The notes: a model not told the origin generated them from the letters alone. Numbered from the stretch's first letter, positions 15,252 through 24,121 are shown. The stretch: 64,000 nucleotides of DNA from an uncultured Veillonellaceae bacterium (GCA_945867815.1 CAMBIX010000005.1:1-64000); one strand, 5' to 3'. Made by a program: numbers and translations.

Positions 15252-15845
15252 TTAATTGTCTCCTTTCAATTCGTTGTACAATTCTTGATTTTCGTTGTAC
15301 AAATTAGCCCTTTCTGCATAAGACATCTTGTTAAATTGTTCTTTTGTAATAGTTTTAGCGCCACCTTCAGGAGTACCTGGTACTGTACCAACCTTACCTA
15401 AGTCAAATAAATACGCATCAGACTTTTGTAAGGCTTTAATTTGGTCATCTAGTCCTTTAATATTATCTCCATCGATTTCCGCATTTTCCAAATTCAACAA
15501 GGCTCTTACAGATTTAGAATTTTTAGCTTTAGCACTAGCTAATTGACGTTCTACAATGCTATTAATTTGCATTTTCTTAATATTCGCATTGTATTCATCG
15601 TCACGAGCCTTAGCATCCGCTTTCATTTTGTCGATTTGAGCGACCAATTCGGCATTATCCTTGTTGGATTTCTTTAAGCCGTCGATTTCGCCCTTAAGAG
15701 TATCAACTTCCCCTTTGACTTGTTTGAGTTCATCGTTCTTCTGATTAAATTGAGATTTAGGAACATAATTCTTACCATAATCCTCAACTACTGCAGTAAT
15801 TTGTTCATCAGAAAGCCCCAATGCCTTCAATTCGTCTTTTGTCAT
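15252..15845 (-). CDS. Capsid scaffolding protein (GP20-like)
   Basis: This 197-residue acidic protein is dominated by a coiled coil at about 30-100 (QFNQKNDELKQVKGEVDTLKGEIDGLKKSNKDNAELVAQIDKMKADAKARDDEY). Its C-terminal segment (FNKMSYAERANLYNENQELYNEL) is the common capsid-binding end of GP20-type scaffolds. It sits immediately upstream of the capsid gene. Confidence 0.82.
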   Translation of the reverse strand: MTKDELKALGLSDEQITAVVEDYGKNYVPKSQFNQKNDELKQVKGEVDTLKGEIDGLKKSNKDNAELVAQIDKMKADAKARDDEYNANIKKMQINSIVERQLASAKAKNSKSVRALLNLENAEIDGDNIKGLDDQIKALQKSDAYLFDLGKVGTVPGTPEGGAKTITKEQFNKMSYAERANLYNENQELYNELKGDN

Positions 15846-15952
15846 GGTTAAATACCACCTTTCTAAAATCTCGAATCCGCTTTATTATCGTGAGCTACAC
15901 CTCACATATCTACCCTTGTTAGTTATCGCCCAACAATACTAAAATGGCATGA

Positions 15953-15979
15953 AAAAAGCACCCACATAAGTGAGTGCTA
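15953..15979 (-). terminator. Intrinsic terminator upstream of the scaffold gene
   Basis: The minus-strand hairpin AGCACTCAC-TTAT-GTGGGTGCT is followed by TTTTTT. It ends transcription of the 15,977-16,366 gene and separates packaging genes from scaffold-capsid genes. Confidence 0.75.
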
Positions 15980-16366
15980 TATAAATCTTAATTTTCGTAG
16001 CATATTTTCAGAACACTGTATTTCAAAAGTACACTGTCCCTCATCGGTTAGATCCAAATCAGATACCAATAAGCATCTATCAAATGTTACCGACTCATAT
16101 ATGCCATCGCTCCGAAGTATATCTCCTTGAAATCCAATGGCTACCAGTGAATGTATGTCTACCAATCGCCATATATGATTAAAGGTAATTAGCATAGATG
16201 CCAAACGACGTGTAATTATATTACCTGTTCCTAAAGTAGGAATGTTTTCAGAATGTTCAATTATCTCAATTTTGGCTTCACAATCAGCTAGTTTATATCG
16301 GTTAGTATCTACAATACCAAACAACTTGCCGTTTGTAACATCAATTGTTTTAACTACTTTCTGCAT
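15977..16366 (-). CDS. Hypothetical phage protein in head module
   Basis: This 129-residue protein is counted from the ATG preceded by AGGTGG; an ATG at 16,381 lies inside the end of the previous gene and has no Shine-Dalgarno sequence. It is a beta-rich sequence (KTIDVTNGKLFGIVDTNRYKLADCEAKIEIIEHSEN, then GFQGDILRSDGIYESVTFDRCLLVSDL). I do not recognise the family. Confidence 0.6.
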   Translation of the reverse strand: MQKVVKTIDVTNGKLFGIVDTNRYKLADCEAKIEIIEHSENIPTLGTGNIITRRLASMLITFNHIWRLVDIHSLVAIGFQGDILRSDGIYESVTFDRCLLVSDLDLTDEGQCTFEIQCSENMLRKLRFI

Positions 16367-16374
16367 TTTGCCAC

Positions 16375-16569
16375 CTACCATTCAGGATGAGTGGTAATTT
16401 TAGTAATAATATCAGCCGCGATGCCATAATCTTCATAACCGAGATTATCTACTATCTTTTCTGCCAAATCAACATCAAGATTATTAGATGCATCAAAGCC
16501 TTTACTTTTCATAAAATTCAATTCTTCATTAGTGAATTTTAACTTTAATACATTACTCATATCACTCAC
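16375..16569 (-). CDS. Small hypothetical phage protein
   Basis: This 64-residue acidic protein (MSDMSNVLKLKFTNEELNFMKSKGF...DLAEKIVDNLGYEDYG) is coupled to the gp7-like gene by a 4-base overlap. If the C-terminal nuclease-like domain of that neighbour is toxic, this small acidic gene directly behind it could be tested as its partner; that is speculation. Confidence 0.6.
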   Translation of the reverse strand: MSDMSNVLKLKFTNEELNFMKSKGFDASNNLDVDLAEKIVDNLGYEDYGIAADIITKITTHPEW

Positions 16570-17891
16570 TCCTTCTTTTTATACTTACGAATAGTTCTTT
16601 TACCAGTGCGCCAAGATGTAATAATAACTCCTGTTTCTGGATTAATATTTACTGTAATCGTATTTCCTATAAATCTTTGCGATGGTCCTTTTTCATCAAC
16701 TTTTATTTCAGATATATGTAAAGGCTTTAATATGGCATCTTTAAGGCCTTCTATATCTACCTTACGTTCATCAGCTCTGTCTTGTTGATGAATGGACACA
16801 CTAGATATAGTAATACCATTACTAGTTTTTAAACCAACTAAACTATCCGTATCTTTATTTCTTACATACTTATTATACCATTCATCATAACTTAATGTCT
16901 CGTCTGTATAGGCAGTTTTACCATCTTCATCACGATAAGCACGGCTATCTTCTTTACTGTCCGTAATACCTTTAATATAGGGTATGGTAGTAGTACGACA
17001 ATAGCAGTGAAAAGGTGGAGCCGTAACCCCCGCCTTATAGTCTTTCATATCGACTATCTTACCGTCCAAATGCCTACAAGTGGAGCTAGTGCGATTATCC
17101 AATGTTGCTAATATTTCGTACTGTTCAATACCATTATTTTCGTACTGCTCTTTACTTGCTAATTCTTGCACATGAGCCATTTCCGTCTCAGCCAATCGTC
17201 TAGCATTATTAAACGATACATTGTACCGCTTAGCTATCCTATCAGCTAACTTACCACTGCCCTCACCGATAATCAGGGAGCGTGTAATTTCAGATTGTAG
17301 AGTATCAACAAGATTTTGACGATTATCCCAAATTCGACTAGAGAACTCTTTACCATCATTGGTCCATGGTTTAGAAATTGCTTGTTCTACGGCTGTTTTA
17401 TTAAGTAATGGTACATCTTTATACTTACTTGTCATTAACTGCGTCTCATAGGCGATTTTATAAGTACTAGATTCATAAGCATCGGATAAAGCCTTAGTTA
17501 AAATCTCTTGTTCATTATTTGCCAATAGGGCTGTGTGTTGTAAAACTTGGATATAAAGTTGTTGAGCCCTATCCAATCGCACCCTAGTAGAAGCATTTTG
17601 TAGCATTTTGACATGTTCTTTTGATAGTTCCTTTTGTTGTGCTAGTCTTTCGTACTGCTTAAGAGTTAACTTAAAATCTTTCAACTCTCTAGCATCTAAC
17701 TGCTTTCTAGCATCGGCTAAAGCTAAGTTATTATCGCTAGCATATCGATGATACCAATGATCTATATCGGCTTGTAGTCGCTGTAGTGAATAGGCATATA
17801 CATCTTCTAAATCAGATATAGTTGTATCAACTCGGTTCATCTCATCAAGTTTTAACTTCTCGAACCTATTTGTCCAATACTTTGTTGCCAT
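16566..17891 (-). CDS. Head morphogenesis protein (SPP1 gp7/Mu gpF type) with C-terminal BECR-nuclease-like domain
   Basis: This protein has about 441 residues. The central part, roughly residues 220-300 (RYNVSFNNARRLAETEMAHVQELASKEQYENNGIEQYEILATLDNRTSSTCRHLDGK, then TAPPFHCYCRTTTIPY), is the gp7/gpF head-morphogenesis domain. After a YDEWYNKYV linker, the last 85 residues (SIHQQDRADERKVDIEGLKDAILKPLHISEI, SQRFIGNTITVNINPETGVIITSW) resemble the PBECR/DUF4258 ribonuclease-like domains fused to such capsid proteins. Residues H and R of SIHQQDRADER and the NP-TG-TSW strand are the likely active-site region. An upstream GTG (17,903) is an alternative start. Confidence 0.8.
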   Translation of the reverse strand: MATKYWTNRFEKLKLDEMNRVDTTISDLEDVYAYSLQRLQADIDHWYHRYASDNNLALADARKQLDARELKDFKLTLKQYERLAQQKELSKEHVKMLQNASTRVRLDRAQQLYIQVLQHTALLANNEQEILTKALSDAYESSTYKIAYETQLMTSKYKDVPLLNKTAVEQAISKPWTNDGKEFSSRIWDNRQNLVDTLQSEITRSLIIGEGSGKLADRIAKRYNVSFNNARRLAETEMAHVQELASKEQYENNGIEQYEILATLDNRTSSTCRHLDGKIVDMKDYKAGVTAPPFHCYCRTTTIPYIKGITDSKEDSRAYRDEDGKTAYTDETLSYDEWYNKYVRNKDTDSLVGLKTSNGITISSVSIHQQDRADERKVDIEGLKDAILKPLHISEIKVDEKGPSQRFIGNTITVNINPETGVIITSWRTGKRTIRKYKKKE

Positions 17892-19275
17892 CCTCAGCAC
17901 CACCTACTACAAAATCACCCATATGGGTTCGCTCTTCTTCGTCTAGTCGCTTAAGTTCTTCCTCTGTGTCCAAAGTCCAAGGATGATTAGCGATAATAGT
18001 TTCACGAGAGATAATGCCCACACTGTTTTTACAGTTATTAATGACCTCACCCTGATTGATAGGTAAGTCACGATTGAATATGAATTGGGCTGTAATAGTT
18101 TGTCCTTTATACTCAGAAATAAACTCCATAAGTAGTTCTAAAGATGCTTGGAATTCACTTTCCATATCGTTAGCATCCAAATCAATATCCGAATACATAG
18201 ATTGAATATTCATCTGATTGGGGTTATTACTCATGCGTTCATCTTTAGCATCGAACCCGCGGCCATTTTCAACAATAGACCTCTTGAGCATCTTGAGGAT
18301 AGTTTCATAATTAGATGCGTCCACCTCAATTTTGAGAGCTTCAACGTCACCTTCAACACCATCAATAGATTCAACTTTAATAGCCCCATAAGTAGCTAGC
18401 TTTTGTCTAAATCCGTTAAGGTCCTCACCAGCATAGTTCTTAATTACTAAGATAGTAGAACGAATATCCTCTTGCATGTTGTCAGCGAAGTTACTCATTA
18501 ATGTATTTAAGGCATCTTGTAAGGATTTAACTTGCAAGATAATACTTAATTCTGCTGAGTTTCGTTTGAAAGGAATAAGCGGTACATGTTTCCACGACCT
18601 AGGCTCTTCCCCTTCCATATAATGAGGTTGAGCCTCTCGGTCCTTATCAACTTCCAAGCCTAAGTGATTCCAAATGTAATACTGAACACCCTCACGAGTG
18701 TAATATTCCACTTTATGGATAATCGTCTTAATTGACCCGGCTCCATACACTTCAATTGGGTACATATAAATAAACGCATCCAATATGGTATGCTCATCAT
18801 CAGCCCAAAACGGTAAAATGTTTTCAGGTAATGCCTTTTTGAGTTTAAAGTTACCTTCCCCATCAATATAAGGAATAAGGTACCCTACACCGCCGATAAT
18901 GGCATCACGACCAACATTCTTTAATTGGCGATTAAAGCGATTGTTAAATATGTCATCTAGTTCTGCATCACATTGAACATCAATCGGCTTAGCTAATAAG
19001 TAATTAGCTTTTTGGTCCACTAGATCATCAACCTTATTATCTAAGATGATGTTATTAGGTGCGTTGTTTAGTTCGCTAGGTTGTCCGTTTTCGTCATAAA
19101 CCAGCCGTTTCTTATTCCGGATATCTTGCTTACCTAAGTAATACTCCCTAGCGGTAATCATATCTCTATGGTGTTTAGATTGTAGCCACGCATTGATTTC
19201 AGCATTCAAAAATTGTAATTCCGTGATACCAGCATGACCGTATAATATTCGGTTCCATAATTCATTTAATCTCAA
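17866..19275 (-). CDS. Phage portal protein (SPP1 gp6 type)
   Basis: This 469-residue protein forms the dodecameric ring at the head vertex. It has family features: REYYLGKQDIRNKKRLVYDENGQPSELNNAPNNIILDNKVDDLVDQKANYLL near the N-terminus, the central stem/wing, then RTTIL-type SLQDALNTLMSNFADNMQEDIRSTILVIKNY and a C-terminal helical crown. It follows the terminase and overlaps the gp7-like gene. Confidence 0.9.
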   Translation of the reverse strand: MRLNELWNRILYGHAGITELQFLNAEINAWLQSKHHRDMITAREYYLGKQDIRNKKRLVYDENGQPSELNNAPNNIILDNKVDDLVDQKANYLLAKPIDVQCDAELDDIFNNRFNRQLKNVGRDAIIGGVGYLIPYIDGEGNFKLKKALPENILPFWADDEHTILDAFIYMYPIEVYGAGSIKTIIHKVEYYTREGVQYYIWNHLGLEVDKDREAQPHYMEGEEPRSWKHVPLIPFKRNSAELSIILQVKSLQDALNTLMSNFADNMQEDIRSTILVIKNYAGEDLNGFRQKLATYGAIKVESIDGVEGDVEALKIEVDASNYETILKMLKRSIVENGRGFDAKDERMSNNPNQMNIQSMYSDIDLDANDMESEFQASLELLMEFISEYKGQTITAQFIFNRDLPINQGEVINNCKNSVGIISRETIIANHPWTLDTEEELKRLDEEERTHMGDFVVGGAEDGNKVLDK

Positions 19276-19279
19276 TTCA

Positions 19280-20521
19280 TCACCACCCTATTACTGACGG
19301 AGTATTAATTTGTTCCATTGCATACCGCATGGCATCCATTAAATGGTTGTTAGCATCTTCAGGCTTACCAGTGTATTGGCCAAACCTATCCTTTTCCCAT
19401 TGATATTGGCTGATTTCGGTCAAAAAATTAACGCATCTAGGATGTATGATAATTTCATAATCCTGAATGCGTTGAATACCATTCAATATGCTGTCCTTAC
19501 CCTTACGGGACCTTTGGACGTTATATAAGCCATATTCTCTTAACTCTGTAATTGATTTAGGTTCAGCACTATCAGCTACTATCTTTTCTTTCATGTAACC
19601 CATAGCCATAACTCTATCAGCTATCATCTTGTTAGTGAGAGCTCGTTCATACAATTCATCAAATACATATAATTTCTTATTGTCTTTATCCACAACCGCA
19701 CAAAATAGAGTTGTAGGATCTGTAGTATAACCAAAGTCCATACCAAATACCGCTTGAGCATAAGGAAGTTGTCTAATCTCGTCTAAATCAAATTGTTGTT
19801 CTTTCCAATTTTCATAAACTAGACCATCAACAGCGCCCCACTCACCTAAACCGGCTGTACGGTACCGCTTAGGATTCTTCTTCATCTCCTCAAATAATAC
19901 GAGGTCACTCTCACCCAAGAACTCATTACACATGTAATTAGTAGTAATTGCCAACACATTAGGACTTGGTTCATCAAAGAATCGCTTTTTAATCCAATGC
20001 CTATCTGACCAAGGATTAAGGGTTAATGTGACCTGGTGAAACAATCCATTAGGTAAAGGACCACGGATAGATTCATCTAGCCTATCAAAGTCTTCTTCAT
20101 TCATAACTTCATAGGCTTCTTCTATCCATAAAAAACAAAGCACACCAACATCTACAGTAACAGATGTTACTTTCAATGGATCATCAAGCCCCCTAAACAA
20201 AATCTTTTGACCTGTGGGAATGTATGTTATTTCCAGTGGTGACTCAGTGCATTTAAACCACCGCTCCACACCCAATCGTCTCATGGCCCATTTTAACTGT
20301 GCAAAACAACTATCCTTAAGAGTTCTATACGTTTTACGAACAACCAATAAATTAGCAGCAGGATATTTCATCATGCTAACAATACACCACAAAGCCATAG
20401 TAGCGGACTTCTTACTAGCACGGGACCCCTTAACAACTCGATAACGACCCTTCCACCGCCAAAAGGAACCATAGCCACCACCAACTATATCGGGGAGCGA
20501 TATATTAATCTGAGAGCTCAT
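19280..20521 (-). CDS. Terminase large subunit (PBSX type)
   Basis: This 413-residue DNA-packaging motor has a Walker A variant in VVKGSRASKKSATMAL, a Walker B in VLCFLWIEEAYEV, and an RNase H-like nuclease part with AVFGMDFGYTTDPT, IVADSAEPKSI and NNHLMDAMRYAM carrying the acidic residues. It overlaps the small subunit by 17 bases. Confidence 0.92.
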   Translation of the reverse strand: MSSQINISLPDIVGGGYGSFWRWKGRYRVVKGSRASKKSATMALWCIVSMMKYPAANLLVVRKTYRTLKDSCFAQLKWAMRRLGVERWFKCTESPLEITYIPTGQKILFRGLDDPLKVTSVTVDVGVLCFLWIEEAYEVMNEEDFDRLDESIRGPLPNGLFHQVTLTLNPWSDRHWIKKRFFDEPSPNVLAITTNYMCNEFLGESDLVLFEEMKKNPKRYRTAGLGEWGAVDGLVYENWKEQQFDLDEIRQLPYAQAVFGMDFGYTTDPTTLFCAVVDKDNKKLYVFDELYERALTNKMIADRVMAMGYMKEKIVADSAEPKSITELREYGLYNVQRSRKGKDSILNGIQRIQDYEIIIHPRCVNFLTEISQYQWEKDRFGQYTGKPEDANNHLMDAMRYAMEQINTPSVIGW

Positions 20522-20942
20522 CTTCTCCTCCTATGACAACAGGTTTAACTGTCGCATCCAAATCAACCTTATCAGTAAAGAGGGAATTACGCTTGCCGAT
20601 AAGTTCAGCCGCCTTGATGCGGTCCTTAGCGGAAATGCGTTTTTTGACAATGCGAGCCTCACTGCAACCTTCGCCTACGCCCTCAGTCACGACTACCTCT
20701 TCTTCAATATCGCCACGCATGGCTCTAGCAAGAAAGGCTTCAGCTTCTTCTGCCGTTGCAATGGTAGCCTTAAATTCTTTCTTGCGTAATTCGTTGATGC
20801 GATTTTTAATCTCTGTATTTCTCAGTAAATTATAAGCCGTTGCGTCTGCTCTAGTAGGAGCATATCCAGCTCTAATAGCTGCCTGCGTCCCGTTCAAATC
20901 TACCAGGTACTCTGCACAAAACTTTTCTTGTTTCGGTGTCAC
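20505..20942 (-). CDS. Terminase small subunit
   Basis: This 145-residue protein has the Terminase_2 (XtmA) N-terminus MTPKQEKFCAEYLVDLNGTQAAIRAGYAPTRADATAYNLLRNTEIKNRI, a helix-turn-helix DNA-recognition fold. It binds the packaging start site. It is the first gene after a terminator and thus the head of the late operon. Confidence 0.9.
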   Translation of the reverse strand: MTPKQEKFCAEYLVDLNGTQAAIRAGYAPTRADATAYNLLRNTEIKNRINELRKKEFKATIATAEEAEAFLARAMRGDIEEEVVVTEGVGEGCSEARIVKKRISAKDRIKAAELIGKRNSLFTDKVDLDATVKPVVIGGEDELSD

Positions 20943-20997
20943 GTAATCACCTCCTTATTTTCCTAACAAAGTACATTTACCCGCATAATTTCATACC

Positions 20998-21033
20998 AAA
21001 AAGACACCGCCATTAAATGAACGGTGTCTCTTT
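20998..21033 (-). terminator. Intrinsic terminator between early/middle and late genes
   Basis: The minus-strand hairpin AGACACCG-TTCATTTAATGG-CGGTGTCT is followed by TTTTT. It closes the middle operon ending in the ArpU-like gene, so the late operon from the terminase onward should have its own promoter or be reached by antitermination. Confidence 0.72.
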
Positions 21034-21139
21034 GGTTACATTTGGAGTGTTTTGGTGAATAATCCGCGAGAATTAAAAGGGGCGTTCTGCTTATTTTCCC
21101 TTCTTCTCACAGCTTACACTATATCATGTCAAGAGGGTG

Positions 21140-21730
21140 TCATTCTATGTCATCCTCAATTTTTCCGTAGCACTCAAGAGCTTTAGCATGAAGCCTATGT
21201 ATCTGCTTCCATGAATAGCTTAACGCCACGCATACCTGCCCCCATGTCTTGCCGCAGATATAATACTCAATCAGCAAAGACTGATAGATAGGCTTATCCA
21301 GCTGTCTAATTTTAAGGATTACCCGTGTACGTTCATCAATAAGCCTATCCCATAATCTGTCAGCTTTATATTTTAGCTCGGTAAGCCGGCATATCTTATC
21401 GGATAAATCGCTATGGCTGAAGGTCTGTACTTTGTCCTTGCTATAGTCTGTTGCCTGCAAGCTGTATATATCAGACCGGTAACGGCTAATTTCATCTTCT
21501 GCCGACTTTAACGCCTTATCAAGGCTTCTAACGTAGTGCAGTTCTCTTTTTGCCTCATCGACTGTCATCATCGCTGCCCTCCTATAAGTCTTCCATAACT
21601 TGGGCGCCGCAATCGTTACCGACTCTCCAGTTTGTGGATTCACGCCTTGCCGTTCAGGCACATCCTTGGTGTCAAAAGTCCCACGATTTTTTAAAGTTTC
21701 AGCTAATACAGATTTAGTAATTACTTCCAT
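21140..21730 (-). CDS. ArpU/RinA-like late regulator with in-frame HU-like N-terminal extension
   Basis: The main gene starts at ATG 21,571 with AGGAGGG just upstream (MMTVDEAKRELHYVRSLDKAL) and gives 143 residues. It has a coiled coil and a sigma-70 region-4-like C-terminal helix-turn-helix (YYICGKTWGQVCVALSYSWKQIHRLHAKAL), as in DUF1492/ArpU-type late transcription regulators. The frame is open upstream to ATG 21,730. That extension (ETLKNRGTFDTKDVPERQGVNPQTGESVTIAAPKLWK) resembles the DNA-binding arm of HU/IHF proteins. The extension may be a relic of an HU gene or a separate weakly expressed form. Confidence 0.7.
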   Translation of the reverse strand: MEVITKSVLAETLKNRGTFDTKDVPERQGVNPQTGESVTIAAPKLWKTYRRAAMMTVDEAKRELHYVRSLDKALKSAEDEISRYRSDIYSLQATDYSKDKVQTFSHSDLSDKICRLTELKYKADRLWDRLIDERTRVILKIRQLDKPIYQSLLIEYYICGKTWGQVCVALSYSWKQIHRLHAKALECYGKIEDDIE

Positions 21731-21734
21731 AACG

Positions 21735-22082
21735 TTAATCCCCCACAAAGCTAATAATTTCGATTGCAACGATAAGGCGGGATAGCTCATAGCTATCAAA
21801 GGATTCCGCCCCGATTCTGCACACTATGTCGCCGTCATCGGCTAAAAAGTCGACATCGATGCCGTCGCAATCCTCGTTATATCGAAGTTTTAAATGGTCG
21901 TATTCCATTCGGGCCATATCAATTTCATCGAGTACGTCGAATACATCAGAATCCATCATTGCGGATCCCTTACAATTACCGCCCAAAACTCGGGTAAAAC
22001 TCCCTTTATAGGCCCCGGATTGCAATGTATACTTCACACGATGGACCCCTGTTCCACGCTCTAATGCAGGATAGTTATTCAT
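21735..22082 (-). CDS. DUF5406-like phage protein
   Basis: This 115-residue acidic protein contains HRVKYTLQSGAYKGSFTRVLGGNCKGSAMMDSDVF, which fits my memory of DUF5406 proteins of Gram-positive-type phages. The function is unknown. It lies between the SNF2 helicase and the late regulator, separated from the helicase by 2 bases. Confidence 0.6.
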   Translation of the reverse strand: MNNYPALERGTGVHRVKYTLQSGAYKGSFTRVLGGNCKGSAMMDSDVFDVLDEIDMARMEYDHLKLRYNEDCDGIDVDFLADDGDIVCRIGAESFDSYELSRLIVAIEIISFVGD

Positions 22083-22084
22083 AA

Positions 22085-23443
22085 TTAAGCCTCCAATCGA
22101 TATTTAATAGCTTCTAGTAGGGCCTCTTGCCCTACTTCTTTTCGTTTCAACGCACGCATGACCTGCTCGTCAATCGTGCCTTTAGTAATTAAGTGGTGAA
22201 TAATCACCGGTTCCGTCTGCCCTTGCCTGTGTAGGCGGGCATTCGCTTGTTGATAGAGTTCTAGGCTCCAGGTTAGCCCATACCATACGATAATGTGCCC
22301 GCCCGCTTGCAGGTTCAACCCATAAGCAGCTGATGCGGGGTGGGCTAGTAACATAGTTACCTTGCCATTGTTCCAAGCCTTCACATCATCGTCGGTCTTG
22401 AGTTCCCTAGCTTTAGGGAATGCTTTTAAAATGGCATCCCGGTCGTGTTGAAAGTTATAAAACACTAACATTGGCTTACCCTCGTTAGTATCGACTAGCT
22501 CTTTCAATCTGTCTAACTTTTGATGATGGACTTCTAATACAGCGCCGTCGTCGTTATAGATTGACCCGTTGGCCAACTGTAATAACTTATTCGCAACGGC
22601 TGCGGCATTGGTGGCCGTGACATCGCCGTCATCGATAATACTTAACACGTTGTCGCGTTCCATTTCTTTATATAAGGCCTTTTCTGCCTTAGTCATTTCC
22701 ACAACGACCTCGTTATCGATTCGAGGTGGTAGTGTCAAATAGCCCTTAGCTTTTAGGCTCATACAAATATCCTGGATACGACTGTAGATCCTCTTATCGG
22801 CATCGGGTAACAGTCGATAACTGTACACTACATGTCCGTCGGTCTTATCGGGTGCAAAGTAATTCATGCGATAGGCTGTTATCGTTTTCCCCAGCCGTTC
22901 TCCGCCATCTAGTAAGTAGATTTGAGCCCATAAGTCCATCAAGGTATTAGGTGCGGGGGTACCGGTTAGAATAACTATCCGATTAAAGCTGCCTCGCTTT
23001 TTCCGAAGTTCCTTGAATCGCTTCGCTTGCGGATTCTTAAAGCTAGAACTTTCATCAATGACCAGCATATCAAATGGCAACACCTTCTTATAGTATTGGC
23101 ATAGCCATTGCACATTCTCCCGATTGATAACGTATACATCGGCATCGGATTCCAATGCTCTGATACGCTGCTTCTCACTTCCCAATACGGCTATAACTCT
23201 CAAATTTCGCGTCTGTGCCCATTTCTGTGCTTCTTGCATCCAAGTACTCTCGGCAACCTTTTTAGGGGCCACCAGCAACACTTTTTGCACTTCAAATCGG
23301 TCATATATTAATTGGTTGATAGCATATAGGGTGGTAATTGTTTTCCCAAGGCCCATATCCAATAAAAGCCCATAATGCGAATGCGTTAATAATCGGTCAA
23401 TCGCTACTTTTTGATAAGGATGAGGTACAAAATTCATAGCCAT
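22085..23443 (-). CDS. SNF2-type DEAD/DEAH helicase
   Basis: This 452-residue superfamily 2 helicase has Walker A GLLLDMGLGKTITTLYA, a Walker B-type LVIDESSSFKN, motif III LTGTPAPNTLMDLWAQIY, and C-terminal motifs V/VI in GLNLQAGGHIIVWYGLTWSLELYQQANARLHRQGQ. It probably remodels replication or recombination intermediates. It overlaps the VRR-NUC gene by 10 bases, the usual pairing in VapE-type phage replication modules. Confidence 0.9.
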   Translation of the reverse strand: MAMNFVPHPYQKVAIDRLLTHSHYGLLLDMGLGKTITTLYAINQLIYDRFEVQKVLLVAPKKVAESTWMQEAQKWAQTRNLRVIAVLGSEKQRIRALESDADVYVINRENVQWLCQYYKKVLPFDMLVIDESSSFKNPQAKRFKELRKKRGSFNRIVILTGTPAPNTLMDLWAQIYLLDGGERLGKTITAYRMNYFAPDKTDGHVVYSYRLLPDADKRIYSRIQDICMSLKAKGYLTLPPRIDNEVVVEMTKAEKALYKEMERDNVLSIIDDGDVTATNAAAVANKLLQLANGSIYNDDGAVLEVHHQKLDRLKELVDTNEGKPMLVFYNFQHDRDAILKAFPKARELKTDDDVKAWNNGKVTMLLAHPASAAYGLNLQAGGHIIVWYGLTWSLELYQQANARLHRQGQTEPVIIHHLITKGTIDEQVMRALKRKEVGQEALLEAIKYRLEA

Positions 23444-23763
23444 GTTCCTGTCGGGTTAAAATCGGGATCTACCTTTTCCCTCGCCTTAGCATATCGTATA
23501 TCCGCGACCAATCGCTCAGCATCTGCCCGGCCCTTGACGACTCTAACAGGTGCCCCGACTCTTTGAAGTCGTTTGATTTGTACGTCCTGGATAGCGGAGG
23601 TCCGGCCCTTATCCGTTTTAAGTTCGACAAATATCGTGACTCCGGGGGGAAACACAATGATGCGGTCCGGCACTCCCCGGTTCCCTGGCGATACAAACTT
23701 GTAGTACAGGCCCCCCATGTTAGTGACTTGGTCACCTAACCATTTTTCAATATCCTTTTCCAA
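23434..23763 (-). CDS. VRR-NUC domain nuclease
   Basis: This is a PD-(D/E)xK-type nuclease of about 110 residues: EKDIEKWLGDQVTNMGGLYYKFVSPGNRGVPDRIIVFPPGVTIFVELKTDKGRTSAIQDVQIKRLQ, with the active site in G-V-P-D and E-L-K. I chose TTG 23,763, which follows GAAGGTG and leaves the family-typical start LEKDIEKWL. Upstream ATGs at 23,793 and 23,832 extend the frame but have no Shine-Dalgarno sequence and would cross an iteron copy. It probably acts as a junction or flap nuclease with the SNF2 helicase. Confidence 0.8.
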   Translation of the reverse strand: MEKDIEKWLGDQVTNMGGLYYKFVSPGNRGVPDRIIVFPPGVTIFVELKTDKGRTSAIQDVQIKRLQRVGAPVRVVKGRADAERLVADIRYAKAREKVDPDFNPTGTWL

Positions 23764-23797
23764 CAACTCACCTTCTTCTATTAATTCGCACATATGT

Positions 23798-24121
23798 GTG
23801 TATCCGATGTTGCATTGATTTTTCCAAAACATATATATACGCGTTTACGCGTTTTTACGTGTATATATATACGCGTATATATACATATTTCTTTATTTTT
23901 TAATTAATAATAAATAATTGGATACACTAGATACAATATCTATATAACATAGATTTTATAAGGCTTTTAGGTGTATCCGAGGGTGTATCCGATAGGTGTA
24001 TCCGTATCCGATTTCTTGCAGTAAATCGAATTGTGTCAATGTATAGGGCTGTATACTCTAATTTGATAAACTTAGATATAGAGAATTGGATACACCATCG
24101 GATACACTAATTGGATACACC
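23798..24121. repeat. Iteron-like array GGTGTATCCGA, candidate phage origin
   Basis: There are about eight copies of GTGTATCC(GA). Plus-orientation copies are at 23,798-23,807, 23,970-23,980, 23,982-23,992 and 23,995-24,004 (followed by a partial TATCCGA). Minus-orientation copies are at 23,920-23,927, 24,088-24,096, 24,098-24,107 and 24,113-24,121. The array fills the only long non-coding gap of the replication module, next to the VapE-type primase-helicase. It also spans an A+T-rich zone with the 20-bp palindrome at 23,864-23,883. Origin function is inferred. Confidence 0.6.
23864..23883. repeat. 20-bp A+T-rich palindrome centred on ACGCGT
   Basis: TATATAT-ACGCGT-ATATATA is a perfect palindrome. 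Further ACGCGT-like words lie at 23,839-23,851. It sits at the promoter side of the VRR-NUC gene and the left part of the iteron region, so it could be a DNA-unwinding element or an operator. Confidence 0.5.
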
